A DNA stretch of 64,000 nucleotides from Symbiodinium natans (lineage: Eukaryota; Sar; Dinophyceae; Suessiales; Symbiodiniaceae): assembly GCA_905221605.1 (NCBI GenBank), contig CAJNDS010000380.1:192001-256000 (forward strand). Reading direction: 5' to 3'. Below are positions 37,103-47,137 of this stretch, in pieces. Both the position numbers and the translations under genes were made by a program. The notes beneath the pieces were generated by a model, which made no database searches, had not been told where the DNA came from, and saw nothing but the letters and a program-made list of their open reading frames with translations. Numbering within the stretch: position 1 is the first letter of the stretch; each line of letters opens with the position of its first letter.

Positions 37103-37746
37103 CTGCGATACCTGATCGGTTGCTGCAGGGCATGCTCTGTTGTGGCGCAGAATCGTGCAGAAATTGTAAACTTGCGCAACACCAAGAGGTTGCAGCTTGA
37201 AGCCTTGCAACTTAGAAAGAATCGTTCAGGAAGCGCAGCTGGAGGTCAGACTTAACTATCGAAGGCCCAGAAGTGAAAGGAACAAGTCTAGTCAAAACGA
37301 GGTATCTTGGGTCATCATGTGTCCTTACAACCTTTATAACGTTACATCTAGTTGCACGAGCTTCAAAATAAAGACTATGAACCTTTGAGAGCCAGCGTTA
37401 AGGACACTAAAGTATATCCGTGTGCTACTATTTCGGAAGGAACATTTGCACTGTAACAGATGTCAAACAATTCCGGAAATCCAGGAGTTGATGGTGACTC
37501 TGCTCTAAAACACACCGTTCTGCGTAAATCTGGGTAGTACGAGTCGCTATGCCAGTGCTACCCCTGCGAAACAGCTAGCATGACTCGGAGCGGCATGAAA
37601 ACACATGCGTCTTGCTCGGCTATTTCTGCGTCTTGCAAGATTGAAGAGAACAACATTTGCTGCTGCCATTGGCACGGGTGTTGTTGTCGACCTCCTTCTC
37701 CGCCACGAGGGCGTAATACCTGACAAGTTGCACAGCTCAATGTTTG

Positions 37747-37794
37747 ACGTTTGACGTCCATCAACTCTCCACGTTTGACGTCCATCAACTCTCC
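37747..37794. repeat. 24 bp tandem duplication
   Basis: Two exact copies of a 24-base unit beginning ACGTTTGACGTCC. Confidence 0.9.
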
Positions 37795-38182
37795 ATTCCA
37801 ACAGTCAGGAAGGGTGTCGATTTGCGCATGAATCGCCTCCACGAGTCTGTGCCATCAAGCTCATCTTCGTCGCTTCGCACGAAGCTTGTCCTTGCAGTTG
37901 TTCGAGTAGATTCAGATGTTGTTGCGATTTGTCTCCAAACTTGGCTTACCAACTTGAGGATCCGAACGCCGTTTCTTTATCGACTTAGTCTGCAGCCGTG
38001 CCTGATGTACTGCAGTCTGAGGGGATGGCAGCTTCGAGTAGTCTCTTGTCGGTCTCCGTAAAGGGGAGCCATCTGGTAGCGGCACCTATCGGTACACGAC
38101 AACTACAAAGGTCAATCTATGCACCGCTACGAGTAGAATAAACAATCCGCAGTGAGGCTGGCATTCCCACGATCCCCTTCAC

Positions 38183-38262
38183 CTTAGGCGTCCTCCGACC
38201 TTGGCTTTCTTCTGGGCATTTTTCAGATTTGTCAACAGAAGCACCGCCAGCCCTTTGTTCTC
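38183..38262 (-). CDS. Candidate coding exon, unknown protein
   Basis: Acceptor CAACATTGCAG, reads ENKGLAVLLLTNLKNAQKKA and ends at a GTGAAG donor. Helical, lysine-rich; no family recognised. Confidence 0.4.
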
Positions 38263-38299
38263 CTGCAATGTTGCACGAACAAAGCGCCAAGGTGCTTTA

Positions 38300-40290
38300 G
38301 CCCTTGCATGGGCATGGCAGCTGGTAATATTTCGAAAATTTGTCATGACAGTCCCGGACACTCATCAACACAGAGCAACATCGCATGTCATTTGGCTCTT
38401 TCAATGTTGGCATTGAAGCGGCAGCAACATCCTGCTCGCAGCAACCCAGCCTGCTCCTCGGGAGCGTCGTCCGGCACGATCGAAACTGTGTCCTGAAAGG
38501 CCACCATGAGCCGACTTGGGGTGCTCAGCTCGCATGATCTCACAGGAGAACCCTGGATCTTTCGGAATGAGGCGTTTGATGGCTTCTGACTTTACATGAC
38601 TTTACCAAGATACTAGTCTCCGCCGTCTCTGCCATGATCGAAACACCGGCTCGGCAACATGGAAGCAAGTATGGGCAGCATGAGGGTTACAATTACAAGG
38701 TTAACGAATTCGGTGCCACGATTCCCCTTCCTCTCAAGCCAGCAGCTTGGACCCTAGGAAGACCAGGCATGTCCTGTGTAAAGTCATACGAACTCCTTGT
38801 GTGGACTTGCAGCCTTCTTATTCAACGACACTGCGTTGAAGCTCCAGCCACCCGAAGGTGCCACGTGCATGACAGTGGTGATGAGAAAATCTTCTTCGAG
38901 AACACGCAAAAGTTCGCAAAAGATTCCTGACAGAAGCCGAGTGACTTTCCGTGAGCCTCCGCTTCCAGCACGAGGCGCGCGCGGCTGGGTGCTGGGAAGG
39001 GCCTGACCACAGTTTGGCAGCACGGCGCCCATTCAAAGTCCTTACATGGTCCTTTCTTCGGCGGGCCCTATCCCAGCTTTCGAGGTACAAGAGGAACCAA
39101 GCCTCACGGAGAGGTTCCGGGGACAGGACCCTCAATAGCGGCAACAACAATCACGCCTTTTGAGATGTAAATTGCGTGTAAAGGGTCTGTGGAACCTTGT
39201 CTTTGATAGACATCTCTACGTTTCAGATGAAGGGCATCTGGGTGCGACTAGGGCTTCCAGATACTTGCCGGACTTGGGCGAGACTCGCCCAGCAGAGCTG
39301 CTCAAAGCCTCAAATGTGAGCTTTGCGGAATTGCTTTCAAGCGCAAAATCTCTGGAATCGGCAAGTGCCATAAAGTGCCAAGAACATCGCGTTGCATGGG
39401 TTGCCGTTGGCAACGACCGATGATCTACCCGGAGAAGCAATGCTTTAAGATAATGTTTTGTGCCGACTTGGAGGCTAGTTTGCGTGGGAAGGACCTGACC
39501 CCACAGACATGATCTGCGGCAGCCTGCCGATAGTTCCAAAGCCACTCGACGCAAGGGCCTCAGTTCTAGAAACGTGCTTCGCTCTCAAATATAACATCTA
39601 ATTACCTGATTTGACACTTGACGGCCCATGCAATTACAGATAAGGTGGATCATTGATGATAATTGTGAACGAGTATGAATAGACGGAGCTGTTAAACTCA
39701 CCACCTGCCAACGACATGTGCCAACAGTATGTCATCGCACCCCGCCGATGACAGGTACGCCTCAGTGTTCATGCGCTGGCTTCGCCGAAAGCCAGCAATC
39801 ATTGGCAACAGCGATCTCTAAGCAAAACCCTCCCGATCCTCCCGTCACCTCCCGTTCGATCCAAACTTGCGACCAGCGAGCACGGCATTGCGGAGGGAAG
39901 GCATGGGATCGCGGGTTTTGTCTAAGGCCGCGAGCCCCGAAATGAGGCCCGTGGGCCCTCGCAACGGGAGATTACAAGGGCTTAAGCTTAAGTTGTTTTC
40001 AGCTCTGAAGTGAGGTCAGAATGGGCTGGGCTGGTAGAGCTTGGTGGAGTCATGTAGTGAAGTGTGTTGCAGCCTGCCCAGGGTGGGTCATGGCACCAAA
40101 CTCATGCATGAGATATATGTATGTATATATATATATATATGTCTGTGGCTTCAGCATTTGCTGGCGGACCGCGTCAAGCGTTAGACTGCTCTGCATGACA
40201 AGCACGTGATGAACATGCTGTGATGCCGAATCGTCGGGTTGTGTAGCTGGGACATGCTTCGGCAATGCGGACTGCTGATCCAATGGCTCA
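38300..40290. other. No gene recognised
   Basis: Minus-strand stretch at about 39300-39420 (HFMALADSRDFALESNSA) has coding-like composition without clear splice sites. A TA tract lies at about 40116-40142. Confidence 0.3.
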
Positions 40291-40291
40291 C

Positions 40292-40375
40292 CTGTGGAGG
40301 CGTGCTGTGGAATCAGAACATCCCGCAGCCAGCCCACTACCAGGGACTTGCATCCTCCGCGTGCAATCATGACAT
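40292..40375 (-). CDS. Candidate coding exon, unknown protein
   Basis: Reads GGCKSLVVGWLRDVLIPQHA up to CACAG and a GTGAGC donor (40291). The start is uncertain. No family recognised. Confidence 0.35.
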
Positions 40376-40774
40376 GCATCCATGGTGCACGGGAACGATT
40401 CCTGTCAGAAGCAACGAGGATGGGCATGCTGCCGTGTCTAGCTATCGTCACCATGATTACAACTCATCTGACGCCGAATGCCTGCTCACTGCCAAACCCA
40501 ACCAATGTGATACTGCATGATTCACTGGGATGGTGCATAATGAGACCGCGCGCCTTCTGGTGCAAGGGCAACACAACACCCTCCTGACTACGGGAATCCA
40601 AGATATGCCGATGCATGTGTTCATGAAAAGGTGCTGTTTTAACACACCACCGCACCTTCTATAAGACGCTCGATCATCTCCTGATGCTACGCTTCGTCCT
40701 CTTCCTCTCCCTCCTGCTCCCTCTTCCTACTCAATTTCCCAGTTCGACTCCCACTCTCACTCCCACAACAAGTG

Positions 40775-40901
40775 CTACTACCTTCTACTACTACTGCTAC
40801 TGCTACAGCTGCTGCTACTGCTGCTGCTCCTGCGGCTGCTGCTACTGCTACTGCTACTGCTACTGCTACTCCTGCTGCTGCTACTGCTACTCCTGCTACT
40901 G

Positions 40902-40994
<93 letters not shown>
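40775..40994. repeat. CTA/CTG trinucleotide tract
   Basis: About 220 bp of mixed CTG and CTA units ending in a nearly pure run of about 29 ACT units (from about 40907). It gives long tyrosine, threonine or serine runs in translation, which I regard as artefact. Confidence 0.95.
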
Positions 40995-40997
<3 letters not shown>

Positions 40998-41227
40998 ACG
41001 CCTATGCCAACGCCAATGCCTACGCCTCCTCCTGCTCCTCACATGGCTCGGTTCAGAACTCGAGCCTCCCAATATGTTCCTTGAAAACAACCGGGAATCA
41101 ATCTTACCCGATTGCTTCACTGCAGGGGTTCTGGTTCTGCGGTGTACCTCCCGAGAGAATTACCTTGGTTGTCTCCCTTCATGTGAGCATTTTTTTCATT
41201 GTGTGGGCTCTTCTCATGGCATTGACA

Positions 41228-41520
41228 TCCTACGCGGGCCTACGCGTGAACTCATGTTTAGTAGCCGCGCGGCCTACGCGCGGAGTATGTTGTTGACGCG
41301 TGCCTATGCGGACCTACGCGGCAGGCACTCGAACAAAGCGCAAACGCATTATTTGACTTGCTATATTGCAGCCACTGGCACATTCGGACTACTCAACCAA
41401 ACTTTCTGCCCAACCCTGCCCGAATGGTGATGTTGACGCATGGGCTACGACGTTGAAAACGACACCTACGACTACGCGCGGGCTACGCGGAGCCTACGCC
41501 GCGCCTACGCGGAATTCCTA
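41228..41520. repeat. CCTACGCGG motif cluster, left
   Basis: Repeated plus-strand CCTACGCGG or close variants, interspersed with unique sequence. The same motif recurs at 45143-45235 on the other side of the LINE. Confidence 0.75.
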
Positions 41521-41563
41521 CTTATATATGCAGTTATACATAGGGATATTTCGATATACATAT

Positions 41564-41591
41564 AGTGAGTGAGTGAGTGAGTGAGTGAGTG
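41564..41591. repeat. GAGT tetranucleotide repeat (LINE tail)
   Basis: About seven GAGT units at the inferred 3' end of the LINE. Confidence 0.9.
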
Positions 41592-42216
41592 AAATGGCCC
41601 ACAGATGTTACTGCGGCCTACACCATCTTCCCCCCCCATATCGCAGAGCAGCTCCGAAACCGTCATCGCCGCTCTCCACGAAGGGTTCGAGATGGCGGGT
41701 ACTAATGCAGCCAAGCATCCTTGACTAGAGGGACAGTGGCCCGAAAGGCTGGGTGTACTAACTACGACAATACTCCGATGGAGCAAAGGGGTCGTAGACG
41801 GCTAGTAGGGGGTGTATATTGTCTGCACAGAAGAATTGGGGCGTGCTGCGCGCACCTAGGGCCCTGTGAGGCCGAGATGAGTGGTGCAGGTTGGTGACGC
41901 TGAAGGGGGAGGACAAAATCGGGCGCTGCAAGCCTACGCTGAAGGTCTAAGAGCCCAGGTAGGCCAAGATGAGGGGGACTGTTTGCCTACACGAATGGAC
42001 CTGCGGTTCTGGAGGCCGAGATGGACTAGGAGCCCTGAGGAGGCCAAGTGGACCGATGGACCTGCGGCCCTGGAAGGTCACAGAGGAGTGCATCAAGGTA
42101 AAGTACCTCGGCTGCAGCAGACACGCCCTTGGAGTAGGCTCTGTTAAGCTCGGAGAAGGGCTCTGTAGGGCACCAGCCATGACGAGATAGCGCCAGGCGT
42201 TCGGCGACTGGAGCCT

Positions 42217-43830
42217 CTATGGCTTTGAGGTTTTCCTCCAACATGGATAGAGGACGCCAGCCGCCAGATGGTTTAGCCAAGTGAGGGTTGCAGGTGAAGG
42301 GAGGCCTACTAGGGGAGCATAGCCTAGAGATCCCCCGAGAATCCATTGGATCATGGCTCGCCCCTCATCCCATGAGCAGCACTTGCAGGCGAGACGGTGA
42401 CGAACGGCTTCTAGCTTGGTTACGAGGTCTTGAGCTGCCAAAGTATGGCGGTCAGCCACCGTCCCCCGCTTGCCCAAAAGAGTGTCCCAACTGGTGACAG
42501 TGGCCCCATTTTGGTGGATGCGCGGGTCTTGGATGGCAGGCAGGGCTGAGTCCCAGTCAGACGCAAAAGCCGAGAACTTCGACCAGGCAAAGCCAACACC
42601 CGAAGCTTCGCTGCCCCTAGCATGGTACGCGCTGCGGATGAACCGGAGACCTACAACAAGGCGCTGACAGCACTGAGCGGCAGGCAGGAAGGGGCGTTGC
42701 CGGCGGGCGAGGGCCTGAATTTCAGATTGCAAAGCGCGAGAGTTGCGCAGAGAGGCGAACTGCTCCAGTTCCAGGTCCTCCAAAGAAGCTGGCGAGAGAT
42801 GGCAGATTGCAACCCCCAGTGCTTTGGGGAGCACTCCACGGTAAGCCAGGTCAGTACCACACTCCTTGTTTGCAGATGCCGCACTGCTGCCAGCGACATC
42901 CTGTGAGAGCAAGGCCTCCCTTGCTGGAATGGGTACCAGCCAACGCCAGGCAGCAAGAATGGGCCACCTTTCCACAACGCTTGGTGGAGGAGAAGGGGGA
43001 TGTTCACCGCCCCTCCGTTGAACAGAAGTTTGCCAGCGACGGGCAGCTTCGAGCAGATGAGAGGAGCCAGCAATGGCGGCCAAATCTCTCTCCATGTCGT
43101 CCCGCAGGAGGTTCACAAGCGGGGCCAGGGCTGTACAGCCCATAACTACGTGCCGCGGGGTACCTGGAGCCTGCCGGCACAAGGGGCAGGTACGGTGGGA
43201 TGGATCATCCACACGGGCAGCCCATTGTGAGGCAACAGTGGCTTCAGTAGCATGCGCATGTAGGCATTCTGTCCAGCTCCCCCCAATGGCCCGGTGGAGA
43301 CGAAACGCCATCGCAGACAGGTCTAACGGGGAGGAGTCTGCTGGCAAGAGCCATCGTGACCACGCAGTAGTGAAGTTGCACTGTGTGTAGATTGAGACAT
43401 CCAGGGTGGGGGTGAACACCTGGTCTAACAAGCGTGGCAGAAGCCCTTGGACAGGCCGACTACGCCAGGCTTCGATACTTTGTGCACGTAGGATGTGCCG
43501 AATGCATGGGCGAATTGGGCCCGTGACCATGCGCCCATCCAAAGCTGCCCAGGCAAATGGACCGCTGCTGGGGTACCGTACGTCTGGTGGAGAAGGGTTG
43601 GCGGACGCAACACGGCAGCCTGCGTCTTGGGCTTCATTGCCTTGTGTGAAGACTGGGAAGGGCAGGGACGTGTACTGCTGGTGACTGCGGATGTCCAGCC
43701 CCACCACCCCATCTTCTACGAAGGCAATCCGTGAGAAGGTCATTGAGGGGCATACGGACGTTCCAGTGCTGGGGAAAGGCGAGCTGGTGAAGCCTCCAGG
43801 AAGGAGGAGTGGCTTGCGCGGCCCAGGCAT
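42217..43830 (-). pseudogene. LINE ORF2 remnant, zinc-knuckle C-terminus
   Basis: Long open frame, 537 codons as read, of which the part after about 43735 continues the RNase H frame. It holds CPLCRQAPGTPRHVVMGC, a C-x2-C-x9-H-x4-C knuckle characteristic of LINE ORF2 C-termini. The remaining C-terminal 270 or so residues are conserved-looking but unassigned. That the frame is open over 1.6 kb suggests either recent insertion or only light decay. Confidence 0.75.
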
Positions 43831-44560
43831 GGCGGAGGTCGTCCAAGCCGTACTTCAGCAGCGACACCAAGTGAAGCGAAGGGGCAGAAAGGAGCTTTGA
43901 CAAGGAACCTGCAGAAGCTGTGCGCAGAGAATCGAAGAGGGCGCTTCTGTCAAAAACCAGGAGATGCCAGTTGTCGGCCCGGCGAAAGCGAAGGGAGACT
44001 GCTAAAGAGAGCAACTCTGCAGTGTGAATGGTCGAGGACTCCCAACCATAGCGCGTAGGAAGCTTACCCTGGATCTGCCGAGAAACCCATGCTGAGCACT
44101 CCCAATACTGACCAACACTCCCAAAGCCCCTGGCTTGACAGGCAAACGTGGCACCATCTTTGGAAAACCCCCCGTCTCCATAGATGGCACTATCAGACGT
44201 ATCCGACGCATGGGGTAGTGGGGTGAGGAGGGCTCTGGCACGGGGATTGCAGGCCAAGTCCCAGGGGTCTTCCCAGGCCAACTGGGGCCAGTTTTCCGAG
44301 ATGTACTCATGTTTTCGGCTCAACAGGGTTGAAGGCATTGTGCCGGAGAGGGCGAAGGGGGTAAGGAGGTCCAGGTGGGGGCTGGAGGCCAACGCAAAGA
44401 ACCGCGACCCACTCTGGAGAGTAGCGGGCCTGTGGCAAGGAGGCAGGGCGCATACGGGAGGCCCAGCCCTTGGCGTCTTCAAAGTTGTCGGTGAGGTGGG
44501 GGAAGCAGAGACGGTGGTAAGGTTGGCTCGCTTCTGCTTGGCCGTGCCCTTCCGGGCAGG
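43634..44560 (-). pseudogene. LINE ORF2 remnant, RNase H domain
   Basis: Open frame with IYGDGGFSKDG (catalytic aspartate), IHTAELLSLAV (glutamate) and LLVFDRSALFDSL (aspartate), matching the RNase H domain near the C-terminus of plant- and protist-type LINEs. The frame extends to 44695 but its first part translates telomere-like repeats. Coding similarity leaves this frame near 43735 and continues in another, so a frameshift has broken the gene. Confidence 0.75.
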
Positions 44561-44627
44561 GTCGTTACATGGTTGTTTAGTATGGGCCCTTAACAGCGGA
44601 CCGCTTGTGAACCCAATTATATACTCT

Positions 44628-44692
44628 GGTTTAGGGTTAAGGGTTCCGGGTTTAGGGTTTCGGGTATAGGGTTTCGGTTTAGGATTCCTATA
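44628..44692 (+). repeat. Degenerate TTTAGGG telomere-like repeats
   Basis: Plus-strand GGGTTTAGGGTTTCGGG-type units, degenerate. Confidence 0.7.
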
Positions 44693-44834
44693 CAACCCAC
44701 ACTGAGACAGTAAAGCCTACACAAAACCCAAACCGATCCCCTCTCACCCTATCGACGCCCCACGCCAAAAGCAAGAACGGATGCTTTCAAGACTTTCCAC
44801 AGAGTCAGGAAGGATTTTGGGTTCCCGAAGCCCC

Positions 44835-44995
44835 AGACCCTAAACCCTGAACCGATTCGGGTTTTAAGGTAGGGTCCCCTCCCTTAACAAGGCCCAACAC
44901 GCCCTAGGGTTCAGAACTGCACAGCATCTCAAGCTTACTCTCTAAACCCTAAACCAGAAACCCTAAACCCCAAAACGCCCTAAACCCGATATACA
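44835..44995 (-). repeat. Degenerate CCCTAAA telomere-like repeats
   Basis: Plus-strand CCCTAAACC units, that is TTTAGGG on the minus strand, opposite in orientation to the cluster at 44628-44692. Confidence 0.7.
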
Positions 44996-44999
44996 TATA

Positions 45000-45125
45000 A
45001 ATACATTTTGTCATAAATATAATTAAATATACACAGAAATATGAAAACATTCTGAATCAATATATATATATATATACATATAGTGACAAAACCATATAGT
45101 TACAGTTATATATATATATATATAA
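45000..45125. repeat. AT-rich tract with TA runs
   Basis: AT-rich sequence with two TATATA runs; contains the right copy of the 14-mer that may bound the LINE. Confidence 0.85.
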
Positions 45126-45142
45126 CAATTAAACCAACAACC

Positions 45143-45235
45143 TACGCGGACCTACGCGGACCTACTGCGTAGACTTGCCTACGCGGACCCTGCGCAGACC
45201 TACGCCCTGCAGGCAAGATGCTACGCGGCCGACTT
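45143..45235. repeat. CCTACGCGG motif cluster, right
   Basis: Several tandem GACCTACGCG units, same orientation as the left cluster. Confidence 0.75.
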
Positions 45236-46001
45236 TCAATGTTCGCGTCTCTACGTGGCCTTGCTTGTAGAAAAAAACGCTGCTCATGTTGCCTTTTGTC
45301 AGACTTGTCACCTTCGGGAACAGGACTGCGCGCCGTGTGCTCGCCATCGTCTCCCTGCTCTTTCCCTTGTGGAGCCGCAAACGGATCTTGTGAACCGCCC
45401 CGGTCTTGTCTCCCTTCCTGCCTCCTTTCGATTCTTGCAATCACGGTCTGGCACTGTTTGGGCTCTGCGTCGGTGCACGCTGAGGCCACGTCCACAAAGG
45501 GCGTGCGGAAGGGTCACCGCTACAGCATGACAACTTCATGAGTGGCGAAGGGTGCAAATAACAATTCTTGCCGCCAAGTACTTGGCAGTGCTCGCGCCTC
45601 CTCCGAAGCATCTTTGGCATCTGCAGGTCGCAATCGTGCGGCAACACCGATCTTGAATTCCTCTCAAAACCATGCTTGCAGCTCAGAATTTGTCTGAAGC
45701 CCCACGCTTCATGTGATACACTGATATACAGTGTTGTTCTTGCTGCTTTTAACACTGACAGAAAGCTGAACCTGTAACGATCATCGGGGATCATCTGGCA
45801 TGACGTGAGCTGGTGATCAAAGATCCCCCCCCCAAATAGTCGGGCCCGGAAAGCTCCGGAAATTGGGTGGAAACCCCAAGTAATAAACCCACCCTCGAAA
45901 CCTTGCGAGCAGGCTGATTCTCTGTTTTCTGTTACTCATTCTCAAGCATGTTTTTACTTTGAGTTGTGAGTTCGGCTCTAGGATTGGACTGTAAAGCAAG
46001 C

Positions 46002-46018
46002 GGGGGGGGGGGGGGGGG
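46002..46018. repeat. G homopolymer
   Basis: 17 consecutive G on the plus strand. Confidence 0.95.
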
Positions 46019-46339
46019 TTAATGTGATAATCAGCTATAGGGGTTGGGAGCTGACTTTACTTTGGCTTGGCTTAGGGCATTTTAGCATCAGAGTATTGAA
46101 GGCCTAAGCCACAAACCCTAAACACCAAACTCGAAACCCCGAAACCTGAAGCCCAACACGCCAAACCCTAAGCCTTCAGGATGAACATATATGTTGGATG
46201 ATTACATGCAACAAGGGTCTCGGGTTTAGGGACTGAAGCGGTTTTGATCGGTCGGCCGGTGTTTCGGAAATTCGGCCTGAAGGCGAGCATAGGGGCTTGG
46301 CAGGGAGCACCCTTCCCAAAAACAGTTAAAGGGTGGCAT

Positions 46340-46465
46340 TTCAGGGCCCAAGCAGCCCAAGCCCCCCACAATCCCCCAAACGGCCCAAGCCCCCCAAAGC
46401 CCCCCAAGCGCCCCAAAACGCCCAAGCCCCAAGCGCCGCAAGCCCCACGAGCGCCCCAAGCCCAC
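46340..46465. repeat. Degenerate CCCCAAG tract
   Basis: C-rich plus strand, imperfect 7-9 bp units CCCAAGCCC; the minus strand has closely spaced G runs able to form quadruplexes. Confidence 0.75.
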
Positions 46466-47100
46466 AGTTTGGTATTTTGCCACCACCGCTCAGACTAATG
46501 ACTTGAATTCGTCGGGCGACTGTACCCCTGTCAGGTCCAGCAGTCTCAGGTTATGGATCCAAACCATGAAGCTTGGTATTTGCAATGGTCCTAGAATCCC
46601 TGCGAAGAGGCAAGACAACTTGAGTGTCAAACATATACGCTTATTGAGCACCAGATGTGGGCAATGCCATCAGTTCACAGGCACCGCCCCAAGCAAATGC
46701 AAAGCATGACCTCAGCCTCGACGTCATGGAGGCCGCTCCTGGAGCAGGCACTACATGCATACAGGAGTGCGTTGTTCGCATTGAGAGGTGATGGATGGAT
46801 GCAGGCGACACACCCCTTTCCCTCAGTCTAAGCGTAAGGCGTGATATCCGGTTCCGTGCCATCTCTCTTGGCGCAAGCCAGTGCAGCTGCCTGGCAGCAG
46901 CGCTTCTGTGCCAGACCGGTCGGACCGATCATGGGCACCCCAGCATGAGAGTCCATGCCCGCATCAGCACAGCTCCATTTCGCTGGAGCTCCAAGAGTGG
47001 TATACTAGACTTCTTGCACAGCTGCTGAGATCAACGCTCTGCGGCTGTCTTTCATGGACTGCAAGTATAGCTCCTGCGGACTCAGTCTTGAACCCTTCGT

Positions 47101-47137
47101 CCCGACATGTCCCGACATGTCCCGACATGTCCCGACC
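47101..47137. repeat. 10 bp tandem repeat
   Basis: Three exact CCCGACATGT copies and a partial fourth. Confidence 0.95.

Larger units (their letters stand above)
41554..45085 (-). mobile_element. LINE retrotransposon remnant, 5' truncated
   Basis: Non-LTR element on the minus strand. Coding remnant 42217 to about 44560 holds an RNase H-like domain and a C-terminal zinc knuckle; no reverse transcriptase or endonuclease domain is present, so the 5' half is missing. A 3' untranslated part runs to about 41592 and ends in a CACT repeat tail (41564-41591, seen as GAGT on the plus strand), typical of LINE ends. The identical 14-mer ATATACATATAGTG occurs at 41554-41567 and 45072-45085 and may be a target-site duplication, but both copies sit in AT-rich sequence and the left one overlaps the tail, so the outer limits are tentative. 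Confidence 0.7.

Noticed and set aside
40684-41430. Tyrosine- or threonine-rich protein
   Set aside because: It is only the CTA/CTG repeat plus chance open flanks; no splice or domain support.
46226-46486. Glycine/leucine/tryptophan-rich protein
   Set aside because: Translation of the degenerate CCCCAAG tract.
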